22,841 bases of DNA, from NCBI GenBank assembly GCA_902803185.1, contig CADCOV010000033.1, forward strand, positions 1 through 22,841, in the 5' to 3' direction. Below are positions 15,540 through 22,317 of this stretch, one piece after another (within the stretch, counting starts at the first letter, position 1; each line of letters starts with the position of its first letter). Under the pieces are notes generated by a model. It ran no database searches. It was not told where the DNA came from and worked only from the letters and a program-made list of their open reading frames with translations. A program made the translations under genes and the position numbers. Origin of the DNA: an uncultured Eubacteriales bacterium (GTDB lineage Bacteria; Bacillota; Clostridia; Peptostreptococcales; Anaerovoracaceae).

Positions 15540-16751
15540 TTAGCCGATGTGGATGTAGCCGATGAAGCCTGCGGAGCAGTTTACCGGACCGACATCGGTG
15601 GTGCCGCCGTTCCAGCCGCCGTGTACCGCGGAGGATCCGCCGGCGTAGACCGCGACGTGGGTATCGTAGATGATGATGTCGCCAGGGACCGGGCTGCTGG
15701 TCCAGCTGCCGAGCGCAGCGTACTGCTGCGGCCAGCCGTGGAAGTAGATGCCCGCAGCCGCCAGGGAATTGGTGACCAGGCTGGTGCAATCCTGACCGAT
15801 GCCGATCTGGGAGTAAGCCGCGTTCAGAACGGTGCTCTGCAGGTTGCCGGAGTAGGTGGAAGCCGGAGCGCTGCTGGAGCTGGAGCTGGAACTGCTGCTG
15901 GAAGAGCTGCTGCTCTGGGTCGCCGCCGGTTCCTCATAATAGGACTCCGCGGCCGGCTCCTCATCGTATTCCTCGACTTCTTCTTCCTTCACCTTGGTGC
16001 CGACGAGGACGACCTTGTCGACCGGCTCCTTGATGATCTCGGAGTCGAGCTCTTCCTCTTCGACGATCTCGCCGTTCTCCCTGGTCACGAGGGCCGTGTA
16101 GCTGCGGACGCCGTTCTTGCCCTTGGTCTCGACTTCCTCTTCGCCTTCGTAAAGCTCATCGGTCTCTTCGTAGACGGTGTCGTACGGGACGGACTTCTCG
16201 CCGGTGACCTCCTGCTGCACGGTGATGCCGATGTACGGATCGATGTCGATGAACTCCAGCTCATCGCCCTCTCTCAGTTCATCCATATCTTCGACCGCCA
16301 GGATGTCCACCGGGTCCATGCCTCTGGACAGGGCGACGTCCCAATAGGTGTCGCCGGCCTTGACGGTGTAGGTCTCCTTGGTGACCTTGCCCATGGCGAT
16401 GGCCTTGCCGATCTCGACCATGTCGGTGTCGAATTCCGGCGCAGCGTCGGTGCCTACCTCGTAGGTGCACTTCTCGATCTCGATCTCCTTATCCATCTTG
16501 ATGGACTTCAGGGCGAAGTTGTGATCTACATAGTAGTTCTTGACGACCTCGATGATCTTCTGGGCGTCCTCCTCGCTCTCCACGGTGGCCCAGACTGTGT
16601 CGCCGATCTTGACCTTGTAGTAGTCCGCGGTCTCCACTTCCGCATAGGTCTTGGCGGAGGCGGAGGCGATGGTGGTCAGGACGATGACCGCGACGATCAA
16701 AGCGATCACCACGATAGCGCCCAGCAGATTCTTATTCTTAGAATTAACCAT
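15540..16751 (-). CDS. Membrane-anchored cell-wall hydrolase: LysM, G5, poly-Ser linker, NlpC/P60-like domain
   Basis: 403 residues. Membrane anchor/signal segment ~9-32; a DUF348-like region ~40-120; LysM ~125-170 (YTVKAGDTYWDVALSRGMDP); G5-type domain ~175-253 (ITVQQEVTGEKSVPYDTVYE, ending DKVVLVGTK); acidic linker ~255-278; 15 consecutive serines (280-294, mixed AGC/TCC/TCT/AGT codons); C-terminal NlpC/P60-like peptidase with C322 (QDCTSLV), H365 (THVAVYAG) and H377 as likely catalytic triad. Family knowledge: such enzymes cut D-Glu-mDAP type peptide links in peptidoglycan. The signature DCSGLV reads DCTSLV, a variant. The ATG at 16751 has AGGAG 7 bases upstream. The gene is monocistronic, with a strong promoter and its own terminator. 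Confidence 0.9.
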   Translation of the reverse strand: MVNSKNKNLLGAIVVIALIVAVIVLTTIASASAKTYAEVETADYYKVKIGDTVWATVESEEDAQKIIEVVKNYYVDHNFALKSIKMDKEIEIEKCTYEVGTDAAPEFDTDMVEIGKAIAMGKVTKETYTVKAGDTYWDVALSRGMDPVDILAVEDMDELREGDELEFIDIDPYIGITVQQEVTGEKSVPYDTVYEETDELYEGEEEVETKGKNGVRSYTALVTRENGEIVEEEELDSEIIKEPVDKVVLVGTKVKEEEVEEYDEEPAAESYYEEPAATQSSSSSSSSSSSSSSSAPASTYSGNLQSTVLNAAYSQIGIGQDCTSLVTNSLAAAGIYFHGWPQQYAALGSWTSSPVPGDIIIYDTHVAVYAGGSSAVHGGWNGGTTDVGPVNCSAGFIGYIHIG

Positions 16752-16808
16752 ATGACATCTCCTGCCCGATGGGCATAAAAGCTCAAACTATCTAATTGGA
16801 TATGGTAT

Positions 16809-16837
16809 ATTTTAGACCATATGCATTTATCCGTCAA
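16809..16837 (-). promoter_or_regulatory. Promoter of the LysM/G5/NlpC-P60 gene
   Basis: Minus strand TTGACG (16832-16837), 17 bases, TAAAAT (16809-16814), about 55 bases before the ATG. Confidence 0.8.
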
Positions 16838-16873
16838 CAGAAAAGCTTAAACTTCACAAAAACAACACAATCA

Positions 16874-16917
16874 AAAATCCTTGCATACGTTGAAATTTCA
16901 ACGTTTGTAAGGATTTT
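16874..16917. repeat. 44-bp inverted repeat, probable bidirectional terminator or operator
   Basis: 22-bp arms with two mismatched pairs and no loop bases. The inner 18 bp ACGTTGAAATTTCAACGT (16887-16904) are a perfect palindrome. On the minus strand it ends in a run of five T, so it can terminate transcripts from the YihY operon. It also sits ~37 bp upstream of the wall hydrolase -35 and could bind a regulator. Confidence 0.7.
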
Positions 16918-16921
16918 ACAT

Positions 16922-17078
16922 TTCTTAATTTCTCTTAAGTTTCGTCGCTTTTCAGCTGCATATTTATGCTTTTATTCGAATTCATCGGCTGTTTTTATGC
17001 GGTTTTCTTTCATTTTTCCGAGTTAGTCTGACTTTTCTTAACGCTTTTTAAGAAGGTATTTAAGAAACATCTTAAGAA
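16922..17078. promoter_or_regulatory. Cluster of TTAAGAA/TTCTTAA motifs in an AT-rich intergenic region
   Basis: Three direct TTAAGAA copies start at 17048, 17060 and 17072, exactly 12 bp apart. Inverted copies TTCTTAA lie at 17035 and 16922, with a near copy CTCTTAA at 16932. The 343-bp gap 16752-17094 holds no believable gene: one 76-codon plus-strand frame lacks an RBS. The motifs may be binding sites for a response regulator acting on the wall hydrolase promoter; this is inference. Confidence 0.45.
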
Positions 17079-17094
17079 TCTCTCCGCAGACCGC

Positions 17095-17907
17095 TTACTG
17101 CCTTGTGTCGTCCCAGACTTTGTTCACCAGGATGCCCAGGACCATGACCCAGGAGATGAAGTAGAACCAGAACATCAGCACGGCCAGGGAAGCCATGGAG
17201 CCGTAGAGCAGGTTATTGTTGACCGCGTGGGCGGTGTAGCCCGCGTAGCCCATGGTGACCACCAACATGCCGATGGCACAGAAGACGCTGCCCGGCATGA
17301 TCTTCCTCCAGCTGCGGCGGCCGGTCTGCAGCACGTAGTAGTTCAGGGAGACCACGAGGAAGTACAGGCCGCCGGCGATCGGGAACCGGAGGTAGGACCA
17401 GAACTGGTCCAGCACGCCGGAGAGCTGCAGCAGCTCCAGCAGGCGCCGGAAGACGATCTCCCCGTAGATCATGACGACGATGACGCCCACGACGGCGACG
17501 ATGGTGACAAGGACGGCACCCATGGAGCGGAAACGGTCCCGCCAGAACCTGCCCGGGTCCCTGCCCTCCGACATGGTGTAGGCGGTCACCCGCATGAGGG
17601 TGAACTGGATGCGGGAAGCCGCCCAGACCGCCATGATGAGGAGGATGATGCTGGTGGTCGCCTGCGGCCGCGCGTCGAAGACGTAGCTCAGCAGCGCGTT
17701 GGCGTCCGGCCCCAGGTCGGTGGCGAACCACTCCTGGATCCCATCGAAGGTCAGGCCGAAGAGGCCCAGCAGCTGGGTCAGCAGCATCAGCGTCGGGACG
17801 ATCGAGAGTATGAAAAAGAAAGCCACCTGGGCAGCGACGCCCTGGTAGTAAGGATCCAGAAACTGTTTGATCCCGAGGAAGATCATCCTCCGAATGCGGT
17901 CCTTCAA
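17095..17907 (-). CDS. YihY/BrkB family inner membrane protein
   Basis: 270 residues with six membrane segments. The typical start DPYYQGVAAQVAFFFILSIVPTLMLL matches the YihY/BrkB family (once called ribonuclease BN in error), as does the end LMFWFYFISWVMVLGILVNKVW. The function is not firmly known; proposed roles include transport or envelope integrity. Translation starts at TTG 17907, chosen because AAGGAG lies 5 bases upstream inside the end of rdgB. An ATG 7 codons on has no room for an RBS. It is the last gene of the oxidase-rdgB-yihY operon, one base after the rdgB stop codon, so it is translationally linked. Confidence 0.9.
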   Translation of the reverse strand: MKDRIRRMIFLGIKQFLDPYYQGVAAQVAFFFILSIVPTLMLLTQLLGLFGLTFDGIQEWFATDLGPDANALLSYVFDARPQATTSIILLIMAVWAASRIQFTLMRVTAYTMSEGRDPGRFWRDRFRSMGAVLVTIVAVVGVIVVMIYGEIVFRRLLELLQLSGVLDQFWSYLRFPIAGGLYFLVVSLNYYVLQTGRRSWRKIMPGSVFCAIGMLVVTMGYAGYTAHAVNNNLLYGSMASLAVLMFWFYFISWVMVLGILVNKVWDDTRQ

Positions 17908-17908
17908 G

Positions 17909-18508
17909 CTATCTCCTTCTCTCCTGCAGCTGCCGGTCCAGCTCCTCCAGGGCCCTGGCCCTGTGGCTGATCCCGTTCTTCTCCTCCGCGCCCATCTCGG
18001 CGAAGGTCCTGTCGTAGCCCACCGGCACGAACAGCGGGTCGTAGCCGAAGCCGTTCTCGCCCCGCGGCGCCGTCAGCAGGTGGCCCTTGACCTCGCCCCT
18101 GGCCACGATCGGCTCCCCTTCCGGGAAGAGCATCGTGATGACGGAGACGAAGGTGGCGGTCCTCTCCTCATAAGGGACGCCCTCCATCAAAGCCAGCAGC
18201 TTGGCGTTGTTCTTCGCGTCGTCCGCCTCCTCGCCGCCGAAGCGGGCGGAGTAGATCCCCGGCGCGCCGTCCAGATAGTCCACCATCAGGCCGGAGTCGT
18301 CGGCGATGGTCATCTTACCGGTCACCTCGAAGATGGCGGCCGCCTTCTTCAGGGAATTGGCCTCGAAGGTGTCCCCGTCCTCCTCCACTTCGAAGGGCGG
18401 CACCCCCGCTTCGTCCCGGGAGATGACCCTGAGGCCGTGCTTTGCCGTGATCGCCTCGATCTCGGCGATCTTGTGCGCGTTCTTGGACGCGGCGATGATC
18501 GTTTCCAT
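17909..18508 (-). CDS. rdgB: dITP/XTP pyrophosphatase (RdgB/HAM1 family)
   Basis: 199 residues. House-cleaning enzyme that hydrolyses dITP, ITP and XTP to the monophosphates, keeping deaminated purines out of DNA. Motifs: IIAASKNAHKIAEI at the start (substrate binding), TFEANSLKKA, IADDSGLMVDYL with the metal-binding acidic pair, NGFGYDPLF, and the C-terminal ISHRARAL signature. The length is normal. The ATG at 18508 lies ten bases after the oxidase stop codon, and its GAGGT RBS sits just past that stop. This is tight operon coupling to the FMN oxidase upstream and YihY downstream. Confidence 0.95.
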   Translation of the reverse strand: METIIAASKNAHKIAEIEAITAKHGLRVISRDEAGVPPFEVEEDGDTFEANSLKKAAAIFEVTGKMTIADDSGLMVDYLDGAPGIYSARFGGEEADDAKNNAKLLALMEGVPYEERTATFVSVITMLFPEGEPIVARGEVKGHLLTAPRGENGFGYDPLFVPVGYDRTFAEMGAEEKNGISHRARALEELDRQLQERRR

Positions 18509-18518
18509 ATCGATACCT

Positions 18519-19499
18519 CTAAATTCTCACCATATCGCGGGTGATCTCCGCCAGGCTGCGGGCCCCGCACATCACCATCGTATCCTTGAGCTCCGCGATC
18601 AGCCGGTCGATCAAAGCCTCCATCGCCGTCTCGCCCCCGTAGTAGGCGGCGGTGACGAACGGTCTGGCGATCAGCACGCCGTCGGCGCCCATCGCCAGGG
18701 CTTTGAAGATGTCGGTGCCGGTCCTCAGGCCGCCGTCCACCAGGATGGTCATGCTGCCGCCCACCGCATCCGCGATCTCCGGCAGCACCTCCGCCGTGGC
18801 CGGGCACTGGTCCAGGACCCTGCCGCCGTGGTTGCTCACCACGATGGCGGACGCCCCCGCTTCCTTCGCTTTCCTGGCTCCCGCCGGGGTCATGATCCCC
18901 TTGACGATGAAGGGCTTGCCCTTGAGGGCCGTCACGATCTCCCCGAGCTCCTCGACGGACTTGCTGCCCGCCGGCGGTTCGAAGTTCTTCAGGAACGGCA
19001 GGCCCGCCGCATCCACGTCCATGGCGACCGCAAAGCACCCGGAGCTCTCCGTCAGCGCCAGCTTCTCCGCCACCATCTGCCGGTTCCAGGGCTTCACCGT
19101 CGGCACGCCGCAGCCCTCCGCGGCCCGGATGACCTCGCAGGAGGACTCCATGACCCGGCTGTCCATGCCGTCCCCGGTGAAGGCGGCGATGCCCTTCCGG
19201 CGGCAGGTCTCGATCAGGAGGCGGCCGTAGGAAAGGTCGTCGTACATATCGTTATAGTGCATGGCCACCGCGCCCACCGGCCCCGCGAAGATCGGCGCCG
19301 CGAAGGTCCGGCCGAAGAGCGCCGCCTCGGTGGAGGCCGGTTCGTTCGGCACGATGGTGTCCATGTTCACCCGGATCTCTTTCCATTTATCGTAGTTGCG
19401 GATGGCGGTGTCCCCCACCCCTTTGGCACCCGGTCCCGGGATGCGGCTGCGGCAGCCTCTGCCGTCGCAGACCTTGCAGTTCAGGCAAAGATTATCCAT
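18519..19499 (-). CDS. FMN-dependent alpha-hydroxy-acid oxidising protein with Cys-rich N-terminus
   Basis: 326 residues, a bit shorter than lactate/glycolate oxidases (~350-380). TIM-barrel FMN features: PIFAGPVG (70-76), K200 in PFIVKGIMTP, the catalytic-base motif SNHGGRVLD with H224 and R227, and DGGLRTGTDIFKALAMGADGVLIARP for FMN phosphate. The family oxidises L-2-hydroxy acids such as lactate to keto acids. The first 16 residues carry C5-x2-C8-x2-C11-x4-C16, a pattern absent from classical oxidases that could hold an Fe-S cluster or zinc and pass electrons to a partner rather than to O2 (inference; an anaerobe has little use for an oxidase). First gene of an operon with rdgB and yihY. 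Confidence 0.88.
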   Translation of the reverse strand: MDNLCLNCKVCDGRGCRSRIPGPGAKGVGDTAIRNYDKWKEIRVNMDTIVPNEPASTEAALFGRTFAAPIFAGPVGAVAMHYNDMYDDLSYGRLLIETCRRKGIAAFTGDGMDSRVMESSCEVIRAAEGCGVPTVKPWNRQMVAEKLALTESSGCFAVAMDVDAAGLPFLKNFEPPAGSKSVEELGEIVTALKGKPFIVKGIMTPAGARKAKEAGASAIVVSNHGGRVLDQCPATAEVLPEIADAVGGSMTILVDGGLRTGTDIFKALAMGADGVLIARPFVTAAYYGGETAMEALIDRLIAELKDTMVMCGARSLAEITRDMVRI

Positions 19500-19539
19500 T
19501 ATATATCCTTTCTTTCCCCATATTCTTTTCCACTATGAC

Positions 19540-19568
19540 AATGTACCAAAAGTCACCCGCTCTGTCAA
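19540..19568 (-). promoter_or_regulatory. Promoter of the FMN oxidase-rdgB-yihY operon
   Basis: Minus strand perfect TTGACA (19563-19568), 17 bases, TACATT (19540-19545), with TGG extending the -10; ~40 bases before the ATG. Confidence 0.82.
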
Positions 19569-19574
19569 ATATTG

Positions 19575-19604
19575 TTGGTTCCCCGCAGCACTCTGTGATA
19601 TACT
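19575..19604 (+). promoter_or_regulatory. Promoter of the AEC transporter
   Basis: TTGGTT (19575-19580), 18 bases, TATACT (19599-19604) with TGA before it. It is divergent from the oxidase promoter, with only 6 bp between the two -35 boxes. Confidence 0.65.
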
Positions 19605-19638
19605 GGTGGGCGGACATTTTTTCAACAAGGAGTAACCT

Positions 19639-20583
19639 ATGATCGCAGTCCTCAGCAAGATCCTCGTCATCTTCGCGATGATCCTCCTCGGGTTCATCGT
19701 CTGCAAGGCCGGGATCCTGCCCTTCGAATCGAACAAATACCTGGTGAACCTGCTGCTGCTGATCACCACCCCCTGCATGATCATCTCTTCCATGGCGGGC
19801 GGAGACATCCACGGGGAAGCGCTGAAACAGACCCTGCAGGTGCTGGTGCTCTCGGCGGTGTGGTTCGTGGTGATGAGCCTCCTCGCCTTTCTCTTCGCCA
19901 AGTTCATGAAGCGGACGCCGAAGGAGGACCTGGGCGTCCTCATGGTCATCATGGTGGCCATGAACTCCGGGTTCATGGGCTTCCCTGTGACCCGGGCCAT
20001 CTTCGGCGACTACCTGTTCCTTTTGATGGTCATCCAGAACGTTTCCCTGAACGTCTACATCTACTTCATCGCCCCAATGCAGGCCAACTACGGCCACAGC
20101 AGCAGCCAGACCGTCAAGCACGTGCTGGTCTCCCTGGTCAACCCGGCCACCATCGCCGTGCTGGTGGGCATGGCGCTGATGTTCGGCGGCCTCACGCTGC
20201 CGGCGCCGGTCATGGAGTTCTTCACCACCGTCGGCGACGCCACGATCCCGCTGTCCATGATCATCGTCGGCATCCAGCTGGCCAACAGCGACTTCCGCGG
20301 CGTCTTCCGCAACAAAGACCTGCTGCTCACCTCCGGCATCAACATCATCGGGATGCCGCTCCTCACCTTCCTCCTGGTGAACTGGCTGCCCCTGGCCCCG
20401 GAGGTCAAGACGACCCTGATCTTCGCCGCCGCCTTCCCGTGTGCGGTGGCCTCGGTGGGCATCATCTCCAAGGAGGGCCGCAATGCCTCCCTGGCGGCGG
20501 AGGGCGTGGCGGTGACCACGGCTTTGTCCCTGATCACCCTGCCGATCATCGCGACCCTGCTCTCCTCCTATTACGGACTGTAA
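19639..20583 (+). CDS. AEC (auxin efflux carrier) family transporter
   Basis: 314 residues with about ten membrane segments. The family pattern is a first helix, then LVNLLLLITTPCMIISSM, a central MVAMNSGFMGFPVTRAIFG with the broken-helix NxGFxGFP motif, and a second half repeating the fold (TIPLSMIIVGIQLAN). Bacterial AEC proteins carry malate, malonate or other small anions; the substrate here is unknown. The ATG has AAGGAG 6 bases upstream. It is monocistronic, with its own divergent promoter and a strong terminator. Facing a hydroxyacid oxidase operon, it might carry a related hydroxy- or dicarboxylic acid (inference). Confidence 0.9.
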   Translation: MIAVLSKILVIFAMILLGFIVCKAGILPFESNKYLVNLLLLITTPCMIISSMAGGDIHGEALKQTLQVLVLSAVWFVVMSLLAFLFAKFMKRTPKEDLGVLMVIMVAMNSGFMGFPVTRAIFGDYLFLLMVIQNVSLNVYIYFIAPMQANYGHSSSQTVKHVLVSLVNPATIAVLVGMALMFGGLTLPAPVMEFFTTVGDATIPLSMIIVGIQLANSDFRGVFRNKDLLLTSGINIIGMPLLTFLLVNWLPLAPEVKTTLIFAAAFPCAVASVGIISKEGRNASLAAEGVAVTTALSLITLPIIATLLSSYYGL

Positions 20584-20597
20584 CAAAAAACAAAACA

Positions 20598-20626
20598 CCC
20601 GGAAGGCAGTGCCTTCCGGGATTTTT
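20598..20626. terminator. Bidirectional terminator between the AEC gene and mrp
   Basis: A 10-bp stem CCCGGAAGGC/GCCTTCCGGG (20598-20620), loop AGT, with ATTTTT on the plus side and a T-rich TGTTTTGTTTTTT on the minus side. It serves the two convergent genes. Confidence 0.9.
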
Positions 20627-20639
20627 GTTGCCGTAACGC

Positions 20640-21458
20640 TTACTCCAGCGCGGTCAGGATCGGGTCCAGGCCTTCGCAGTCGTAATCCTCCGCGGCGCCC
20701 TCGTCGCAGGCCTTCGCCAGCGCCGGGTCCAGCGGCAGCTTCGCGATGGCTTCGATGCCGTACTGGGCTGCGATCTCCTCGATGTGGCTGTCGCCGAAGA
20801 TCTTGTGCTCCTTGCCGCAGTCCGGGCAGCGGAAGTAAGCCATGTTCTCCACGATGCCCACGATCGGGATGTTCATCATGTTCGCCATCTTGACCGCCTT
20901 CTGGACGATCATGCCCACCAGCTGCTGCGGGGAGGTCACGATCACGATGCCGTCCACCGGCAGGGACTGATAGACCGTCAGGGCCACGTCGCCGGTTCCC
21001 GGCGGCATGTCGACGAACATCACGTCCACGTCGCCCCAGACCACGTCGCTCCAGAACTGGTTGATGACGCCGCCCAGGATCGGGCCTCTCCAGACCACCG
21101 GATCCGTCTCATCCTCCAGCAGGAGGTTGATGGACATGATCTTGATGCCGTCGTCGGTGAGGACCGGCAGCAGGGCCTCGTCGTTGCCCTGGGCCTTCTC
21201 ATGGACGCCGAAGGCCTTCGGGATGGAAGGGCCGGTGATGTCCGCGTCCATGATGGCGACCTTCTTGCCCCTGCGGGCCTCGGCCACCGCCAGCATGGAG
21301 GTGATGGAGGACTTGCCGACGCCGCCCTTGCCGCTGATGACGCCGATCACCTTCTTCACGTTGCTGTATTTGTTCATCGGGGCCTTCTGGATCCCCGGAG
21401 CTGTTCTATCGCCGCAGTCCTTGCCGCAGGAACCGCAGTCATGATTGCAATCTGCCAT
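20640..21458 (-). CDS. mrp: Mrp/NBP35-type P-loop ATPase, Fe-S cluster carrier
   Basis: 272 residues. Carrier ATPase that binds and hands over [4Fe-4S] clusters. Deviant Walker A is GKGGVGKSS (43-51), followed by MDADITGPSIPKAFG; VDMPPGTGD (149-157) is the Mrp signature. The cluster-bridging CPDC pair is C211 and C214. An extra N-terminal cysteine group (C4, C8, C11, C15) resembles NBP35-type proteins. The ATG at 21458 has AAGGAG 7 bases upstream, and the gene lies 16 bases after the ferredoxin-like gene. This fits a job in maturation of Fe-S proteins, perhaps the neighbouring one. Confidence 0.93.
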   Translation of the reverse strand: MADCNHDCGSCGKDCGDRTAPGIQKAPMNKYSNVKKVIGVISGKGGVGKSSITSMLAVAEARRGKKVAIMDADITGPSIPKAFGVHEKAQGNDEALLPVLTDDGIKIMSINLLLEDETDPVVWRGPILGGVINQFWSDVVWGDVDVMFVDMPPGTGDVALTVYQSLPVDGIVIVTSPQQLVGMIVQKAVKMANMMNIPIVGIVENMAYFRCPDCGKEHKIFGDSHIEEIAAQYGIEAIAKLPLDPALAKACDEGAAEDYDCEGLDPILTALE

Positions 21459-21474
21459 GTCTGATCTCCTTTCG

Positions 21475-21915
21475 TTACTTCTTCCAGAACGTACAGCCCG
21501 CGCACTCCGGCCTCTTCGGGTCCTCCGGGTCGCAGTACAGCGGCGCCACCTGCACGTTCGGCGGGAGCTTGTCGCCCATCAAAGACTTCAGCCCCGCGAT
21601 CTGGCAAAGTGTGCCCACGAACTGGATGTGATTGCCTGCCCTGGCGGCCCGGATCGTCTCCCGGTACACCTTCGGCATGTCTCTGTGATAATACTGTTCG
21701 TCGTACTCGTAATACGTCTCGAACAGCGGCAGTTCCACCGGCATGTAGAGCGGGCAGTACAGCACGCAGTTGTTGCACTTGCTGCAGCCGTTCTCGTCGA
21801 TCAGCGGCTGCTTATACCCGTTCTCGTCTTCCACCATGTGGATGCAGGAATACCTGCAGCCCACGATACATGCGGAACAGCCGTTGCAATTCCTGACTTT
21901 CTCTGTGATTTGCAT
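21475..21915 (-). CDS. Short two-[4Fe-4S] ferredoxin/FrhB-like protein
   Basis: 146 residues from the ATG at 21915 (AGGA nearby); an in-frame ATG eight codons up is possible. Two ferredoxin motifs, CNGCSACIVGC and CSKCNNCVLYCP, occupy residues ~9-55. The remainder holds FVGTLCQIAGLKSLMG, the motif seen near the N-terminus of coenzyme F420 hydrogenase/dehydrogenase beta subunits (usually GTPCQIAGLK), and ends with CDPEDPKRPECAGCTFW. FrhB proteins are ~300-400 residues, so this is either a truncated derivative or a separate small family with a third metal site. It shares an operon with mrp. It probably carries electrons or is a client of Mrp; the function is unknown. Confidence 0.8.
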   Translation of the reverse strand: MQITEKVRNCNGCSACIVGCRYSCIHMVEDENGYKQPLIDENGCSKCNNCVLYCPLYMPVELPLFETYYEYDEQYYHRDMPKVYRETIRAARAGNHIQFVGTLCQIAGLKSLMGDKLPPNVQVAPLYCDPEDPKRPECAGCTFWKK

Positions 21916-21963
21916 GACTATCCTACCTTTTTCCATTCTGCCGCGGCCAACGGCCGCCCATAT

Positions 21964-21972
21964 AGTATACCA
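21964..21972 (-). promoter_or_regulatory. Extended -10 promoter of the Fe-S protein/mrp operon
   Basis: Minus strand TGGTATACT, ~50 bases before the ATG, downstream of the structured RNA's terminator; the -35 is weak. Confidence 0.55.
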
Positions 21973-22009
21973 CTGAACCTCTTCGGAACAAACAGAAAAA
22001 CCCATCAAA

Positions 22010-22228
22010 AAACAAAAAAGAAAATGCCGACTGTCCTGCGATCTCACTCGTTGGCCTCACTTCCGGATGGCCCTCCCTGCAAACAGTCGGCATTCTATGA
22101 AGTTGGGTTCTGCAATTCCTTCGGTCTCACCCCTTTCCTGCATTCCGGGTCTCACTCCGGAACTTAGTCGGCAGGCGCGATCCTGCTTCTTCACATCTAT
22201 TTCACTGCTTCTGCACTCTCGCTTCCTT
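22010..22228 (-). ncRNA. Probable structured non-coding RNA (~210 nt), family not identified
   Basis: A stretch with its own promoter and strong terminator and no useful ORF fills most of the 402-bp gap 21916-22317. Visible helices on the minus strand: GCAGG/CCTGC (22171-22186), TTCCGG/CCGGAA around an 8-base loop (22143-22162), a GGCC/GGCC hairpin (22053-22072), and the 12-bp terminator stem. The sequence is purine-rich, with about nine GGA triplets, repeated GCAGGA and four GTGAG[AG][CT]C copies. The 8-mer TGCCGACT occurs twice, and both copies can pair with the terminator 3' arm, so alternative folds are possible. I see no T-box, SAM, lysine, glycine, cobalamin or 6S consensus. It could be an independent RNA or a leader controlling the Fe-S operon. 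Confidence 0.65.
22011..22094 (-). terminator. Terminator stem closing the non-coding RNA
   Basis: A perfect 12-bp stem AATGCCGACTGT/ACAGTCGGCATT (22023-22034 with 22083-22094) closes a 48-base structured loop and is followed on the minus strand by TTCTTTTTTG. Confidence 0.75.
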
Positions 22229-22234
22229 GACTAT

Positions 22235-22262
22235 ATTATAGCCGAATTCCACGAAAAGTAAA
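22235..22262 (-). promoter_or_regulatory. Promoter of the non-coding RNA
   Basis: Minus strand TTTACT (22257-22262), 16 bases, perfect TATAAT (22235-22240). The region between it and the aspartate kinase stop codon is AT-rich with no other feature I can name. Confidence 0.75.
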
Positions 22263-22317
22263 TAGGAATTTGAATTTTTTCGAAAATTATTTTGCTTTCT
22301 ATTTTTTACCACCTAGC

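Noticed and set aside
15860..15920. Serine-codon stretch as a simple-sequence slippage repeat
   Set aside because: The 15 serines use four different codons in irregular order, so it is not a perfect microsatellite.
16796..17026. 76-codon plus-strand frame in the AT-rich gap
   Set aside because: No ribosome binding site, no similarity pattern I recognise, and it crosses the 44-bp inverted repeat and the hydrolase promoter.
22010..22228. Lysine, glycine, T-box, cobalamin or 6S RNA reading of the structured RNA
   Set aside because: Short stretches such as GGGGTGAGACCGAAGG recall lysine or glycine aptamers, but the conserved cores are missing. There is no T-box TGGNACCGCG, no cobalamin box, and no long 5'-3' end pairing of 6S type.
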